A stretch of DNA of 64,000 nucleotides, from contig NBBA01000007.1 in the NCBI GenBank assembly GCA_002794785.1, positions 1,736,001-1,800,000 on the forward strand. The letters run 5' to 3'. Origin of the DNA: Coniferiporia sulphurascens. Its lineage: Eukaryota > Basidiomycota > Agaricomycetes > Hymenochaetales > Hymenochaetaceae. Both the position numbers and the translations under genes were made by a program. The notes beneath the pieces were generated by a model. The model searched no databases. It was not told the DNA's origin and saw nothing but the letters and a program-made list of their open reading frames with translations. This document shows, one piece after another, positions 1 to 12,340 of the stretch. Numbering within the stretch: the stretch's first letter is position 1; each line of letters starts with the position of its first letter.

Positions 1-996
1 GTGATTTCGTTTTTGCAAAGCTGCGGAGGAGAACATACTCCAAAATTTAGCGGGTTTATGTATCGTGATCTGAATTTCTCCGTCGACGTTGTGCAAAAGC
101 AGTGAATCCGATATAACTTGGGTCATGTAGTTCGCACGAACCGCGGAACTAACTTCGGCTGCATTGTACTACTCGGATATCAAGACGTGTGCAGCGCTTC
201 ACATGCTCGAGGGATCCCTCTAATAGGCCATATCTTGAACGAATTTCTGGCTAGGGCGTGTTGCAAGTGCTGACGGCGGCGGCGATCTAAGGGACGTTGA
301 GCCTTGACAGTGACTAGTACTGGCGAAAAACGGGACGGAAAAGCAGTGCTCCTGGAGACGAAGGCATAAGATTACTTGGATGATATGGAGGATCTGGTGC
401 GCCACATGAAGTGTCTGAACCATGCCAGGACTCGGATACGCGTAGTCGCCATAAAAATTACAGCTTTTGCCGATTCATAAACAAAAAAGCTGCTGAGCGC
501 AAGAAAAGGCAACCGAGTTACTTGCCTCTTTGAGCTTGAATATTCTTACGTCAACAGGACAAACTCCCACGTCTTGATCGCTTCTGTTATCGCGAGCGTC
601 TCTACTTTTATTTCCTTTTCATTATTTCTTTGTCTGTAGGAGGATGACTTTCCGTAGACTTTCTTTATTATAGTTGTAGTAAATTGGGCCCTATTTGGCA
701 CCGCAAAAACGTGCCTGATGGATATCGTATTCGCGTCACTATCACACTCAAGTGACCCTATGTGTTTAGGGGCGAGTGCTCACCTATACAGAATCAAAAT
801 CCCACGCCCACCGGTGAGAGCGACGTTAACGGTTAGTCTTCATCAGTTGGAGCTCTACCGTAGCTGGAGTCCCTGTGTTTTCGCTTGATCTGCCAACGCA
901 ACGACTGGCCGGGTCCGGGCCGGCTCGCGCTCCGTCACGCTTTCGGTCACACGGGTAACCCCGGGCCCGGTACAACTTGAAATTCATCTTGAACTA
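1..996. other. No gene recognised
   Basis: I see no supportable coding region, RNA gene or clear repeat boundary here. Short open frames have no recognisable motif or splice pattern. This may be left flank or older repeat debris. Confidence 0.4.
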
Positions 997-1662
997 TAGG
1001 GACGTTCAAAGTAAACTCAACACGTCGTGTCGTGTCTGTCGGCTACCTTACAGGGAAATTTGTGTAGCAGCTAATGTCAGCACACCATTACTATCATATG
1101 ATCCCTATTACAAAGTCACATTTTCAGACAAAACTTTGGTTTCCAGCCTCCACATCGTGAGTATAGGGTCGAAAAAATCCTTCTGCACTGTTGTACAATA
1201 TATAAATATTTTTTGCCATTTATTCCGGCAAAATTTAGAGATGCCTCCCATTTGAGACAAATTTTTGTTTTCGAAGTGACTTTGTAATAGGGGTCATACG
1301 ATAGTACTGTAATATTAAATGTTACAGGAAGTGTAGCCAAAAAGGGCTGCTGTCTAGCTTCACTTACTTTATTTGTCACCCAAGCTACCCAAGCTGTTTG
1401 GCACTTGACAAAGCCAAGTCTGAGATTATCCCAGCTATCGATTAGCTAATGAATATTCTTTGCTTATATTCACAAGGGGGATTTTACTTCGGCTAAATAA
1501 GTGATTTAAATAAACCAGGCTCACTTCAAAATTTGGTCACCATGACCGCTTGTGACTTGAGGTTAGAAATCAATTGATTATGCGATACACAAATTTCCCT
1601 GTAAGGTAGCTGACAGACATGACACAATGTGTCAAGTTTACTTTGAACATCCCTTATGACTC
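997..1662. repeat. Nested inverted repeat, probable non-autonomous element
   Basis: Two arms of about 70 bp are inverted copies: 997-1066 and 1592-1662 share a core around TTCAAAGTAAAC and ACCTTACAGGGAAATTTGTG with a handful of mismatches. Inside them a second inverted pair is visible: about 1087-1137 and 1255-1311 share GATCCCTATTACAAAGTCAC. The whole could fold into a large hairpin and has no coding capacity. A related motif, TTACAAAACTTTG, recurs at about 1834 and 4846. The superfamily is not clear and I found no certain target-site duplication. Confidence 0.6.
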
Positions 1663-2128
1663 TACTATTGTGTGATCCCTCTTACAAAAATTTTGTATTT
1701 TGCCCATACAGCACTCAAATTTTAATGGACTCTCTTTTTTTTTTGCATGTTAAATATAATTGAAAATATCTATGTCCAGAATTTTTCTGGATGGTTTTTG
1801 ATAAGCAGGATCTCTCAGAATGAAGGTGCCCCCCTCTTACAAAACTTTGGTCACACTGTCACGAAAATTATTAACACTCCGACTCGGCATTAGGCCGGCA
1901 TTTTCGGCACACAATCGGCATGGATGCCACAGAGATGTGTGGAGAAAAGTGAGAATTATGCAAAATATCCAGCTAAGACAAATGTACTGTAATGGATTAT
2001 TTGAAAGTATACTCCTCTAATAAGTCATGTAGATGGTCCCCCCAATGTCCCAGAAAGTGAGGATGCTAAAATTTGCGTACACTTAGAAGTCGATGTGGAC
2101 ATTCCCCAGGCCAGGACAAGGGAATCAC
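1663..2128. other. Repeat debris with CCCTCTTACAAAA motifs
   Basis: The stretch holds two further copies of the CCCTCTTACAAAA(A/C)TTTG-type motif (about 1674-1695 and 1831-1845), like those in the neighbouring inverted repeat. An open plus-strand stretch at about 2040-2128 ends at the next LTR. I do not recognise its product. Confidence 0.35.
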
Positions 2129-3528
2129 TGTTAGATTCACTCCCTGATTAAGGGTTAGAAACAAGTGATAACAGATTCATGTTAGGTTTGCTCCCTGAGT
2201 AAGGGATTGAAACAAGTGATGACAGATTCACACAGTAATACTAGTTAGTTTAGGGTAGGCTTATCACCCTTTACTCACTAGAGTGTTAGAGCTGATGATG
2301 GTGGTAAGAGACAAGAGATGAATTAAACTGCTTTTTACCACAATTTTACGTTGGGCTTTTATACCCTACATGTTGTAGCCTATTTACTATGTTCCGGTAG
2401 CTACTACAACATACTACTCTTGATTTATAAGTCATAAGAATGTTCCGGTACAATCCTGTACATGTTATTTACTATTCTTAGCTTTCTTATGAGTCAGTTA
2501 CATATTCCGGTACGTTCTACAGCCTACTGTGCTATCTTATCTTATGCTAGAACCTTCTCTGAGTTTCCATCGAGTCATACAGTGTAATACCTAAGTTAAC
2601 CATTCTCGGATACTACTATACCTATGATGCTTCTCCTTATTTCCTAACTGGTTCTACTGTGCGATGCACTATACTTGGCTCTCATCAATTACATCTTTAA
2701 TTGATCACCATGCTTCCATCAGCTATTCTTAGCCAAATGCTTAGATATACTTGTGTGGCTCAGCGATTATGCTAGCCTTCCTAATCTTATCTTGTTGTGG
2801 CTTGTTACTTATTACCGTAGACTAAGATTGAGTCATACCTTCCATAATATCATTAAAAGGGGTTTGTTCTGGTGTCCTATCATCTACTGGCATAAAGAGC
2901 TCCTCAGGTCCTATAGTGTTTATATTTGTTATCCTGCTATACCTGGGTGTGACTCTATATGAAGGTTCATCATTGAACCATTGTATTATAATCTCCTTAT
3001 CTATTGGTACTAACTCCTGTCTTAGATTTGGTTCCTTTCGATCTACTGTTGTGTGTCCTTTGGCTATGAAGTTGGCTTTGTATGTGAATAGTTGTTCTCA
3101 TAATTGTTTATTGATAGTATGAACTATTTGGTGTGCCACTTCTGCATAATTGGTTGATGTAATAACCGCCCTTTGATAACATAATTCATTATGTGGCTGA
3201 TTATAAATCTTGGTTCTTGTGTAAGCGCTGATTACATATCTATTCAATTGATATGAGAACATAGTCACTCTATGTTCAATTATTACTTCTAGCCTTTCCG
3301 CCACTTGTTGTTCCCTTGTAGTATGATCAAATGTAATTTGACAGTTGTCATATCCTGCATTCTGTCCTACTGTTGCACATGCAATGTTAAATGCTTTCCA
3401 TGCTACTTGATCTGCATCTTTACAGCATTGGCATAGATTCCTGGTATCAATTAGAGTTATGGGTCTTGCCATGTCAATCTTGCTAATCCATTGATCTGGC
3501 AATCACGATTTTCATCAATTTACTAACA
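2129..3528 (-). mobile_element. Solo LTR of ORF-bearing family LTR-A, copy 1
   Basis: This is a 1.4-kb sequence with TG..CA ends (TGTTAG/CTAACA), an inverted copy of 11183-12527 over its whole length. A 51-bp tandem duplication lies at one end (2129-2179 and 2180-2230). It carries an internal open frame on the minus strand starting at about 3472, which in this copy is broken by TGA where the other copy has CGA. A TATA-like box and transcribed-end region lie downstream of the ORF, as expected for U3-R-U5. The flanks (ATCAC and GTGCT) do not form a TSD, so this copy is old or rearranged. Its right edge cuts into the 3' end of the pogo-like transposase. Confidence 0.7.
3098..3472 (-). pseudogene. 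ORF within LTR-A copy 1, truncated
   Basis: The frame begins M-A-R-P and is nearly identical to the ORF in the other LTR copy at 11239. A TGA stops it after about 124 codons where the sister copy has CGA (Arg). Similarity to the sister copy continues beyond the stop, in the same frame, toward about 2830. I do not recognise the protein family. No metal-binding or transposase motif is visible. Confidence 0.6.
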
Positions 3529-5622
3529 GTGCTGGGCTGAGATGTTGGCAACTGGGACTGGCCTGTCGGGGGTGATGGATTGGATGGTGAGAGTGGATTG
3601 GCTTGCAGTGTGGAACCCCAGGCTGAAAATTTTCATGACAGTGTCTCAAACTTGTGGATAGCTGTTACAGCCTTTATTGTGTCAGCTTCAGCTTCAAACA
3701 CAGCATCAAATGCAGGCTTCCAGTCTTCATATCAGTACTGGTCTTTAAGGTGTGTCTCCAATAGTTTGATTGTTTGTGGCATGGTCAAGTTGTCGCACCC
3801 TTCTGCAAATCTTAGCATGATCTTCCAGGCTTCTGGATCATGTTTTGGATGTGGTTTCACTGCTACTGGTAGTGGAAGTGATTGGGAAGGACATGAACTG
3901 GATAATGTGGTAAGCAAACTATTATTTTGACCAGAAATTGTGCATATGGGTTGATATCTTGTATTTGTGTGTGATTCCAACAGTTGCAAATGGTCTCTGG
4001 AGTCACAGCATCCCAAGCACTCTTCGCCATCAGCATCACCTCAAGTAAGTTGATTTTGTAAATGTCATCTTCCCCTGCATCATCAAGGTCAATAGCTCGC
4101 AAACAGAAAGCATGTCAATAATGTGCTTTGAAGCACCGGATGACACATGCATCAAGGGGCTGAATGAAGGAGGTCATATTTGGTGCAAAAAATTCAAGAT
4201 GGATGTTTGTAGGTCTGTAAGTGATAGAATGTCCACTAAAATTGTTGACAAGGAGGCAGATGTGCCGATTTTGGTGTCGGAAACATAGGTCCTGTTCCTT
4301 TATCCATCTAAAATGTCAGTGAGGATCCACACAGTGACAATGAGTGTTTTTCCCACTTATGCAGTGAATAGATACTCAGTCATCCAAGCTGATTCATTAT
4401 TTCAATAGTAAAATCCTTTCTGCGCAGGTGTTGTCTTTCCAAAGCAACATGGTTGCTTCGATTTTCCAATGAAGAAGATAGGTAATGTCTCAGTCCCATC
4501 CACATTACAGGCAAATCCAAGGGTAATATGGAACTTGCTCGTCTTTTTCCCTGACATCTGTTTAGTCACCAGTCCATGATCTGGAGGTGCACTGAACAAA
4601 AAACAGTCAGTGTTTTATATGAAGCATACTAATCATGAGCTTACAATCCAAACAGGCCAGTCTTGTCAAAATTCCATCGGTCCTTTATTGCGTACTTAGA
4701 AAGGATCTGTGCAAGTCATTTCCATTCTTCTCTGACAGCATCCAAGTCTACTGAACCAGCCTCACCATGTCTGTGGTACTCCCTTAATCCATGCCTAGGC
4801 AATATTAGCTGAGACAATTGACCAGAAGAATAACCAGATGTACACTTTACAAAACTTTGACACCCAGCCTCTTAAATCTTATTATTAATCATATCACATC
4901 TTAATGACGTGATAAGGTGTGATCAAGTCACGTTACTCACTCCCAGCTAAAGAGCCACAGTAAAACTTATAAGGATAAACTTAAAGTATTAGTTAATAAG
5001 TTACCACAGTACTAGTATAAAGGAAGGGCCAGTGAGCCTACAAGAAATACATTGAAATGTCCTTTCCCCACTGTGTGATAATACACCACTACTCTCAACC
5101 ACAATCTACTCAACTTCTAAAACAGCCAGAACTTTTCAGTTTTTGTTCTTCTGGTATGTTCATCCGGCTTTCATAAATGCTTTGTTTTGTCATCAGCATG
5201 GATCCATTGACTGTCTCACCCTTTTCTTCCATATGTTTAAACCACAGGACAAGGGCATTTTCTACATCCAGCCTTGTAACAATCTGTGCACACCTTCTGG
5301 AAAGTGAGTCCCCAGATTCACCAAGCTTCTGTCTATCTGCAGCCCTGCCTGATGCTGATAGATGCTGACAGAGAGCAGACTGGGAGAAATTCAGTGCTCC
5401 TTTGGGGCATGTTGCAAAGTGTTTCACAACAGCTTCCTGAGCTAACTGTGGATGTGCATCACAAAAGCTAATGACAGTCAACCAGTCATTAAGTGTGAGG
5501 TTTTTGGAGGTGTGCTTGGGTTTGATAATGGCAGAAGTCTCTGGGATGAGACCCTTTGGTTTTGGTGCATGATGGGGATATGGGGCCACATTTTTGCAAG
5601 GTTTGTGTGTCTTTTTCTCCAT
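3529..5622 (-). pseudogene. pogo/Fot-type DDE transposase, decayed
   Basis: This is a broken minus-strand transposase of the pogo/Tigger (CENP-B-like) type. The N-terminal segment (5110-5622) looks like the CENP-B-type helix-turn-helix region. A DDE segment follows from about 4800 to 4100, with NFDKTGLFG (first Asp), a 53-bp intron at 4592-4644, then SGKK...LGFACNVDGTE and FFIGKSKQP. The second catalytic Asp is replaced: the motif reads VNNFSGHS instead of the usual V-D-N. The third acidic position is kept in QPLDA. The C-terminal AKSAWDAVTPETICNCW segment is typical of fungal members. In-frame TGA codons lie at about 4114, 3730 and 3639, and a 287-bp insertion splits the gene near 4839. It is inactive. 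Confidence 0.8.
4839..5125. mobile_element. Small insertion in pogo transposase, possible mini-LTR
   Basis: A stretch of about 287 bp interrupts the transposase reading frame. CCAGA occurs immediately on both sides (4834-4838 and 5126-5130), which fits a 5-bp target-site duplication. The left end begins TGTACACTTTAC and the right end reads TCTAAAACAG, so the termini are only roughly TG..CA. It has no coding capacity. Its left end resembles the TTACAAAACTTTG motif at about 1834. Confidence 0.5.
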
Positions 5623-5936
5623 GTCAGAACATATGCAGGAATAATCAGATAGTTTAGATGATAAGCAGAATTAAAAGAAGCAAGCTCAGATCATAGCTGT
5701 TATGTACACATAACTTCACCAGAAGTTGATGCAATGTGTAGACTTGCATTGGTCCAAGATGAGTGAAAACAAACATTGCCAAAACAATGCCAAACATTCC
5801 CACACCTTTCCAAGCAGTAATAAGTAATCTCTGACTCAGTTGTAATAGATTTATTATAGTTATTAGTCTAGAATAGCCTAAAATGGCAACCCACTAGTGA
5901 ATAAATCCCAAAATTTTCTATGCATTATGCAGTAGC

Positions 5937-6496
5937 TGTTAAGCTCAACGGTTACATGGTGATCGACGTTGGTGCTTCCTGATCGTTGAGGCTGATGGTG
6001 ATGACAACGGGGCTTCCTAGATGTCGTAAGTCGAAGAGGATTGTCATCAGGGCTTCCTGATTGACGATGTGGACACGGTAGGCTTCTTAGCGGAATCGGG
6101 TTACAATGAAGCAACGAGTGGCTCTGCGGCACACAATAGACTGGTGGTAGCAGATAATGGGCTTGTATGAACAAAGAGCACAAGCTTAGGACTTGTGCTA
6201 CTGAAGTTACATGCTTATATGCTACTCTATGTGTTTACTACTGTAGCGGCCTGTGTAGGGTAGTTAACCAGACTATGGAAGGTCATGGAAACCCAAGGAA
6301 TGCCTTGGTAATACAAGTAGGGCTATCAGTAAGCAAAGCACGTCATGATGGTGCTATAAGGCATCATCATGGCATCTTATGGTGTATGGTGAATATGGAT
6401 GAGTAAGGTAGAGGAATGGGGGAGTTGCGCTGACTGATGATGACGAATGGGAATTGAGTCAGTGCATTAGAGTAAAGTAAAGGGAAATTTGTAACA
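5937..6496. mobile_element. Solo LTR, family LTR-C, copy 1
   Basis: The element begins TGTTAAGC and ends GGGAAATTTGTAACA, the same termini as the 426-bp solo LTR at 16095. Both share an internal AAGAGCACAAGCTTA block. The interior is diverged and about 130 bp longer. The flanks GTAGC and GTATG match at only three of five bases, so the TSD is decayed or the copy is rearranged. Confidence 0.55.
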
Positions 6497-6987
6497 GTAT
6501 GCATTATTAGAGAATCAACTGTAGCTTCATCAGTGATCCCAGAGACAATCTTCTCAGAGTCATTGATGATCAGCGAAAATGCCAGTTATGGCTCTGGAGT
6601 CATAATTGAAATATGAGGACTGTCCAGATGGAGAAAACCCCTGAGCAGCCCCAACGTTTCTGGGTTCCTTGGATTGAGTTTGAGCACAGCTGACAAAAGA
6701 GCACATGGCGATCAGTACCTACTAAAAAAAGACCAGCACTACTAGTAGTTGAGTAGATATATGCCCCGTCTTGAAGAACCTTTGCATCCTGTCGGCAACA
6801 ATACAAAAGACAAATTTAACAAGGGTACCATGCATGTGCCTGTGCATTCTTAGCTGTGCTCCACAGTAATTCGCACAGCAGGTTAACATAACGTAGTAGT
6901 CTTAACTACTTTCAGAATCTACTTGTTAAATGTATCATCCAGCATGTGGCACATACTGTATTCCAGTCGTCCACTTTCCACACCCTG
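6497..6987. repeat. Degenerate dispersed repeat, copy 1
   Basis: Within about 6620-6920, blocks match 20750-21040 in the same orientation and order: a block around AGAACCTTTGC...CAACAATAC, and downstream GGTTAAC-T-ACG-AGTAG. No intact frame is present. I cannot name the parent element. The rest of the stretch shows no gene. Confidence 0.4.
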
Positions 6988-6992
6988 CTATC

Positions 6993-7417
6993 TGTTATGA
7001 TATATATGTTTTTCGATTCATGTTTCATCTCTTATTATATAATGATGGATTAGTCATTAGGTATGCTCTGTCTGATCAGTAGTAAGCAGGCACAAATAGT
7101 TCTAGATCTATGATGTCACAGTAGAAGGTTCTAGAGTGATGATGCCATATTGTATCAGTATGGTGACATATTACATAGTAATGGTGTCATGACTGTTTCA
7201 TGCTTCTGATTGGTAGTTTATTATAGATTTGACCTGCCCTTAAGTAGTCAAATGTGTATAAGTAGCAGCCAATGCAGACCTGGGGAACTCAGTTGAGTTC
7301 TCTTAGGGTATCCACTATCTCTGTGTGATCCCTCCTTGTCAACTTGCATACCCCTCTCCTAAGTTGTTTCACTGGTAGAACCTGTGCGCTGTGTTGGTGT
7401 ATAGTGTTGCCCTAACA
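6993..7417 (+). repeat. Gypsy2 5' LTR
   Basis: A 425-bp LTR with TGTTATGA..CTAACA ends, matching the 3' LTR at 15843 apart from about ten transitions and the inserted solo LTR there. The TSD base block CTATC lies immediately to the left. Confidence 0.88.
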
Positions 7418-7684
7418 GTAGAACTCGACTCTTCATTGCACACCTTCTACAACCTATCCCCATCGCCACTCTATCATCACTTACATCTTTTCCTATTGCC
7501 GCTCTATCACCAGTGTTTGCTCTCTAAACTCGTTACTCTGGCTGCGCATGCTCGCCGTATACATCATGCTGGTCTATGCCCTCGAGGACACTCACTTCGA
7601 CCTTATTCACACCTACAACATCAATACCTCTACACCACTATCTGATTTCAACTTGGTCATGTTAATTATCCATCATTGATCTTC
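7418..7684 (+). other. Gypsy2 leader remnant
   Basis: This 267-bp stretch lies between the Gypsy2 5' LTR and the left end of Gypsy1. It has no convincing gag frame and no primer-binding site that I can name. It is pyrimidine-rich and probably untranslated leader. Confidence 0.5.
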
Positions 7685-8127
7685 TGTTAGGCAGCGGCTG
7701 GGAATAACTCGACAGGGCCCCCAAAGAGATCGACGAAATGCTGACTAGTGCAAAGGGAACACCTAGTAATCTGAGGGGGGGACTCAGAGGGACTATGTTC
7801 AGATCACATGTAACACTTAGACAACATGACGGTAAGTAGATTGCTTCAAATGACAAGGATATACAGGTAATACCTTAGACAACACAACGGTAAGTAGAAG
7901 AGAAGAACAGGAAACAATAATGTTTGGCTCAACTACTTATAGGGCAATCAGAATGTGTGAAGGTATTACCAAAAGGGAAAGGTCATGAGTCATAATGAGT
8001 CATTCGACTAAAGGGGATCAGGGGAACAGGTGATCATGCCGAAAGGGGAAACATGAAAGGAAAGCACAGAAAAGGAAAAAGGATCGGAGATAGACAAAAA
8101 AGGAAAGAAGATCGACTGCGTCTAACA
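7685..8127 (-). repeat. Gypsy1 3' LTR
   Basis: A 443-bp LTR, the same length as the partner at 14432. By eye I count eleven differences, all transitions, clustered in the first 230 bp. No indel is seen. Confidence 0.88.
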
Positions 8128-8141
8128 TTACCCCCCCCCTT
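8128..8141 (-). other. Gypsy1 polypurine tract
   Basis: On the minus strand an AAGG-then-G-run ending GGTAA lies directly before the 3' LTR. This is the expected position and composition of the plus-strand primer for reverse transcription. Confidence 0.7.
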
Positions 8142-8142
8142 A

Positions 8143-9594
8143 AGGTTGGGCGTCTTGACCAACTGTAAGATTGTCCAGTTCCATGTACTCAAAAAGGGCA
8201 CGGAAATGGCAACGAGGGACTTCAAGTTGGTGAGGAGCTCCAGGGTGGAGGTTGTAGAAGGTGGCAATGGCTTCCTTGGCATTATCTGATACATCCTGCT
8301 CAGGTTGCCAAGTTGGTTCCTCATATCCCGTCCATTTAACTAGATACTGTAGCTTGCCTCAGTGAATGTGAGAATCGAGTATTTCATCTACCTCGTACTC
8401 TTCCTCATTGTCGATGATGATCGGCGGTGGTGGAGGTGGTTTCCTTTGCGATTCGAAAGCCAGGTCATTCGCTGGTTTGAGTAGGGAGACATTGAAGACC
8501 GGATGTACTTTCTTCCATGTTGTCGGCAGTTTCAAGCAATAGGCTGCAGCTCCGACCTTCTTGACAATCTCATATGGCCTGAACCATTTGTCTTCCATCT
8601 TAGCTGAAGGTCGATCCGTTTTAATATTACGACCATCTAGGAAAACCTTTGATCCTTGCTCATATTCGACCTGTTGACCTGCATGACAATCATAGAAATG
8701 CTTCATATCCTCTGCTGCCTTCGTCAGGTTCGATTGTGCCAGTGCATGGACCTCCTTTACATGCTTTGCAAACTCCTCAGCCATCAGATTTGCCGAAGAA
8801 GTCTGGATGTCTGAGAGACCCATTGGATGAACACCCGTATTCGCATAAAAGGGGGACATCTTGGTTGCTGAGTGTTCATGATTATTGTATGCAAACTCAT
8901 CCAATGAAAGCCAGTCCGTCCAGTCTGTTTGTCAATGATTAACATACAATCACAAGAATTGTTCCAACTCTTGGTTAACTCACTCCATCTGGCCATCTGT
9001 CTGAGGATGGTATGCCGTTGATGGGTTTCCTTCGATATGGAGTAGCTTATAAAGCTCCTTCATCATTTTTGCATCAAATTGCATTCCCCAATCATGTATG
9101 ATCTTCTGCGGCAGTCCATGTAGGTGAAAGATGTGGTCCCTATAGATCTTTGCCATGCCTTCAGCGGTTAACTTGGTCGTTGTCGGAATTGCATGCATCT
9201 GCTTGCTAAAGCGATCAACAATGACACAGATAGCATTGAAACCATTAGACGCTGGCAATTCCCCAATGAGATCAACAGTGATGATCTGCCATGGTCCTTC
9301 TGGTACTTCATTCGGATGTAGAACCTTAGCATGGGTGACTCGCAGTGCTTTGGTTCGTTGACAGCGATCACAACCTCGGACATAGGTGCAAACATCCGAA
9401 TACATTGAAGGCCACCAAAATTCTCGATGTACCAGATCCACTGTTTTTGTCGATCCTGGGTGTCCTGCTAACAGCAAGTCATGAAACTCTTTGAGCACGC
9501 TAGACCGAACATCCTCTGGCACAAACATGAGCTTCCCTTTCCGCCACACTCCTTCCATGTCAACCAGCTGACCAGGTCGTTCCTCTGCTGTGAG
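8143..9594 (-). pseudogene. Gypsy1 integrase with chromodomain
   Basis: An HHCC zinc-binding region comes first (HPGSTKT, then CDRCQRTK). The catalytic core shows VDLIGELPA (first Asp), HDWGMQFD (second Asp, where the usual Arg after it is Trp) and HPQTDGQME (Glu). The C-terminal region has VHPVFNVSLLKP and a chromodomain (GKLQYLVKWTGY, EPTWQPE) that would tether the complex to chromatin. In-frame stops after GQME, in the following EQFL and VNH segments, and at about 8359 break the frame. Several of these positions are arginines in related elements, so CGA-to-TGA change is likely. Confidence 0.85.
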
Positions 9595-11182
9595 TCACCC
9601 TTGCACCTCTACAATTTCCGCCACTAGCCCATCCCTCGATGTCCGCACCACCCCTCGCACCAGCCACTCATCCTTTATGAACATGATCGCTTTGTTGTCA
9701 TTCTGGCCCTGATTGTAGTCTGCCTGTCTCGAGAGAATATACGTTTTTCCCATCGTTTTTCCTGGCTTATGGACAAGGGTGAAATCGAACTCTGCCAGCT
9801 CCAGATGCCATCTGGCTTGTCGATGATTCAGCTTTTGAGGTGAGCAGAAATATGTGAGATTAGCGTGATCAGTCCATACTTCGAAAGTGTCTTTGGCCCC
9901 AAGGAGGTAGTGTCTCCACTCCTTCAGTGCTTGGACAATGGCAAGCATCTCCTTATCATATATCTCATAGTTCCGTTCTGCATCCAGCAGGGTTGCCGAT
10001 CTATACACTACAATCCGCCACTTGCCCTGTTGCTTTTGAAGGAGGACACCTCCAGTCGCAAAGTCCGACGTGTCTGCTTCAACTCGGAAAACCCCTTCCC
10101 CATCAGGGATGGCTAAGACAGGTGGACTGCACAGATGTTCCTTCAGTTCAAGGTATGCTTCATTGGCCGCCTTATCCCAGTTCCAGTTGGCTTTGCCTGT
10201 CAGTGATGTCAGTGGTTTAACAACTGAACTATAGTCCTTGATGAAGCATCAAAGCCAGTTTCCAAGGCCCAAGAATTGCTGTAGTTCTCGCAAGTTCTTT
10301 GGAGTTGGCCAGTCTTGAACAGCGGCAGTCTTCTTTGGGTCCATGCGTACCTCGCCATTGCCGATGATGTGCCCTAGGTACTTAACCATCTGCGTCTTGA
10401 ATTCGCACTTTTGTGGTTTTAGATATAGCTTGTGCTTTCGCAATATCTTTAGTACCTCAATGACGAGTTCCCGGTGAGTCTTTAAGTCCCGAGAGAAGAT
10501 CAGGACGTCATCCAAATAAATGACCACTACATCTCGGTAACGCAGCTCCTTGAAGATCTCATCGACAAAAGCCTGGAAAGTTGCCAGTGCATTACATAGG
10601 CCAAAAAACATCACAGTAGGCTCGAATAACCCAAGGTTTGTCCTGAAAGCTGCCTTCCATTCATCGCCCTTACGAAGCCAAATGTTATAGTACCCCCAAC
10701 GAACATCTAGCTTCATAATGTACTTCACATTCTTGACCTTGTTGATGAGCTCATTGATGAGAGGAAGAGGGTACTTGTTCTTAATGGTACCTTCATTAAG
10801 CTTTCGATAGTCTTGGATTGCTCATAGACTGCCATCCTCTTTCTTGATAAAGAAGAAAGGAGATGCCATGGGTGACTTCGAGTGACGAATGTGGCCGGAT
10901 GCCAGGTTTTCGTTAATGAACTCCTTGAGCACCTGCTGCTCCTTGGGGCTCAAGGGATAAACCTTGCAGTTACTCGGCTTGAAATCGAGTTTCAGCTCAA
11001 TAGCATGGTCCCAGGGTCGATGGTCAGGTAGCTGTTTGAAGCCTGCTTCGCTGAAGACATCTGCAAACTCATCCAAGTATGCCAGCCATTTGCGACCCTC
11101 CTCTACATGCACATTTCTAATGATATGGCCCGTGATGGTGCACGTTTTGGGGCATCGAGTAAAGTCGATTATTCCTGCCTTC
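9595..11182 (-). pseudogene. Gypsy1 reverse transcriptase and RNase H
   Basis: The reverse transcriptase shows SPMASPFFFIKKEDGSL, QDYRKLNEGTIKNKYPLPL, the catalytic VVIYLDDVLIFS (YLDD box) and KYLGHIIG. RNase H follows with FRVEADTSDFA, NYEIYDKEMLAIV and WTDHANLTYF. A TGA follows DGSL where related elements have Arg, and a TGA follows GLGNWL. The part upstream of RT is cut by the LTR-A insertion at 11183. Reading across the insertion minus one TSD copy restores the protease-RT frame. Confidence 0.87.
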
Positions 11183-11238
11183 TGTTAGTAAATTGATGAA
11201 AATCATGATTGCCGGATCAACAGATTAACAAGATCGAC

Positions 11239-11886
11239 ATGGCAAGACCCGTAACTCTAATCAATACCAGGAACCTATGCCAATGCTATAAAGATGCAGA
11301 TCAAGTAGCATGGAAAGCGTTTAACATTGCATGTGCAACAGTAGGACAGAATGCAGGATATGACAACTGTCAAATTACATTTGATCATACTACAAGGGAA
11401 CAACAAGTGGCGGAAAGGCTAGAAGTAATAATTGAACATAGAGTGACTATGTTCTCATATCAATTGAATAGATATGTAATCAGCGCTTACACAAGAACCA
11501 AGATTTATAATCAGCCACATAATGAATTATGTTATCAAAGGGCGGTTATTACATCAACCAATTATGCAGAAGTGGCACACCAAATAGTTCATACTATCAA
11601 TAAACAATTACGAGAACAACTATTCACATACAAAGCCAACTTCATAGCCAAAGGACACACAACAGTAGATCGAAAGGAACCAAATCTAAGACAGGAGTTA
11701 GTACCAATAGATAAGGAGATTATAATATGATGGTTCAATGATGAACTGTCATATAGAGTCACACCAGGGTATAGCAGGATCACAAATATAAATACCATAG
11801 GAGTAGAAGAGCTCTTTATGCCAGTAGATGATAGGACACCAGAACGAACCCCTTTCAATGTATCAATGGGAATGACTCCAGATTAG
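11239..11886 (+). pseudogene. ORF inside LTR-A copy 2, unknown protein
   Basis: The frame runs 163 codons from MARPVTLINT to a TGA at 11728-11730. It then continues in the same frame to TAG at 11884, giving 215 codons in all. Copy 1 has CAA at the place of this TGA but a TGA earlier, so the two copies carry different stop codons and the ancestral frame was probably complete. The protein is Gln/Asn- and Thr-rich with no recognisable RT, integrase or protease motif. I do not know its function. An accessory protein or a captured gag-like segment are possible. Confidence 0.55.
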
Positions 11887-12340
11887 TCTACAACATAAAT
11901 AACAAGCCACAACAAGATAAGATTAAGAAGGCTAGCATAATCGCTAAGCCACACAAGTATATCTAAGCGTTCAGCTAAGATTAGCCAATGGAAGCATGGC
12001 GATTAATTGAAGACACAATTGATGGGAGCCAAGTATAGCACATCGCACAGTAGAACCAATTAGGAAATAAGGAGAAGCATCATAGGTATAGTAGTATCCG
12101 AGAATGGTTAACTTAGGTATTACACTGTATGACTCGATGGAAACTCAGAGAAGGTTCTAGCATAAGATAAAGATAGCATGGTAGGCTGTAGAACATACTG
12201 GAATATATGACTGACTCATAGGAAGCTAAGAATAGTAAATAGCATGTACAGGACCGTACCAGAATATTCCTATGACTTATAAATCAAGAGTAGTATGTTG
12301 TAGTATCTACCAGAACATAGTAAATAGCATACAACATGTA

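Noticed and set aside
2040..2150. Plus-strand open stretch resembling a protein C-terminus running into LTR-A copy 1
   Set aside because: Too short to identify, and its end reads into the LTR sequence.
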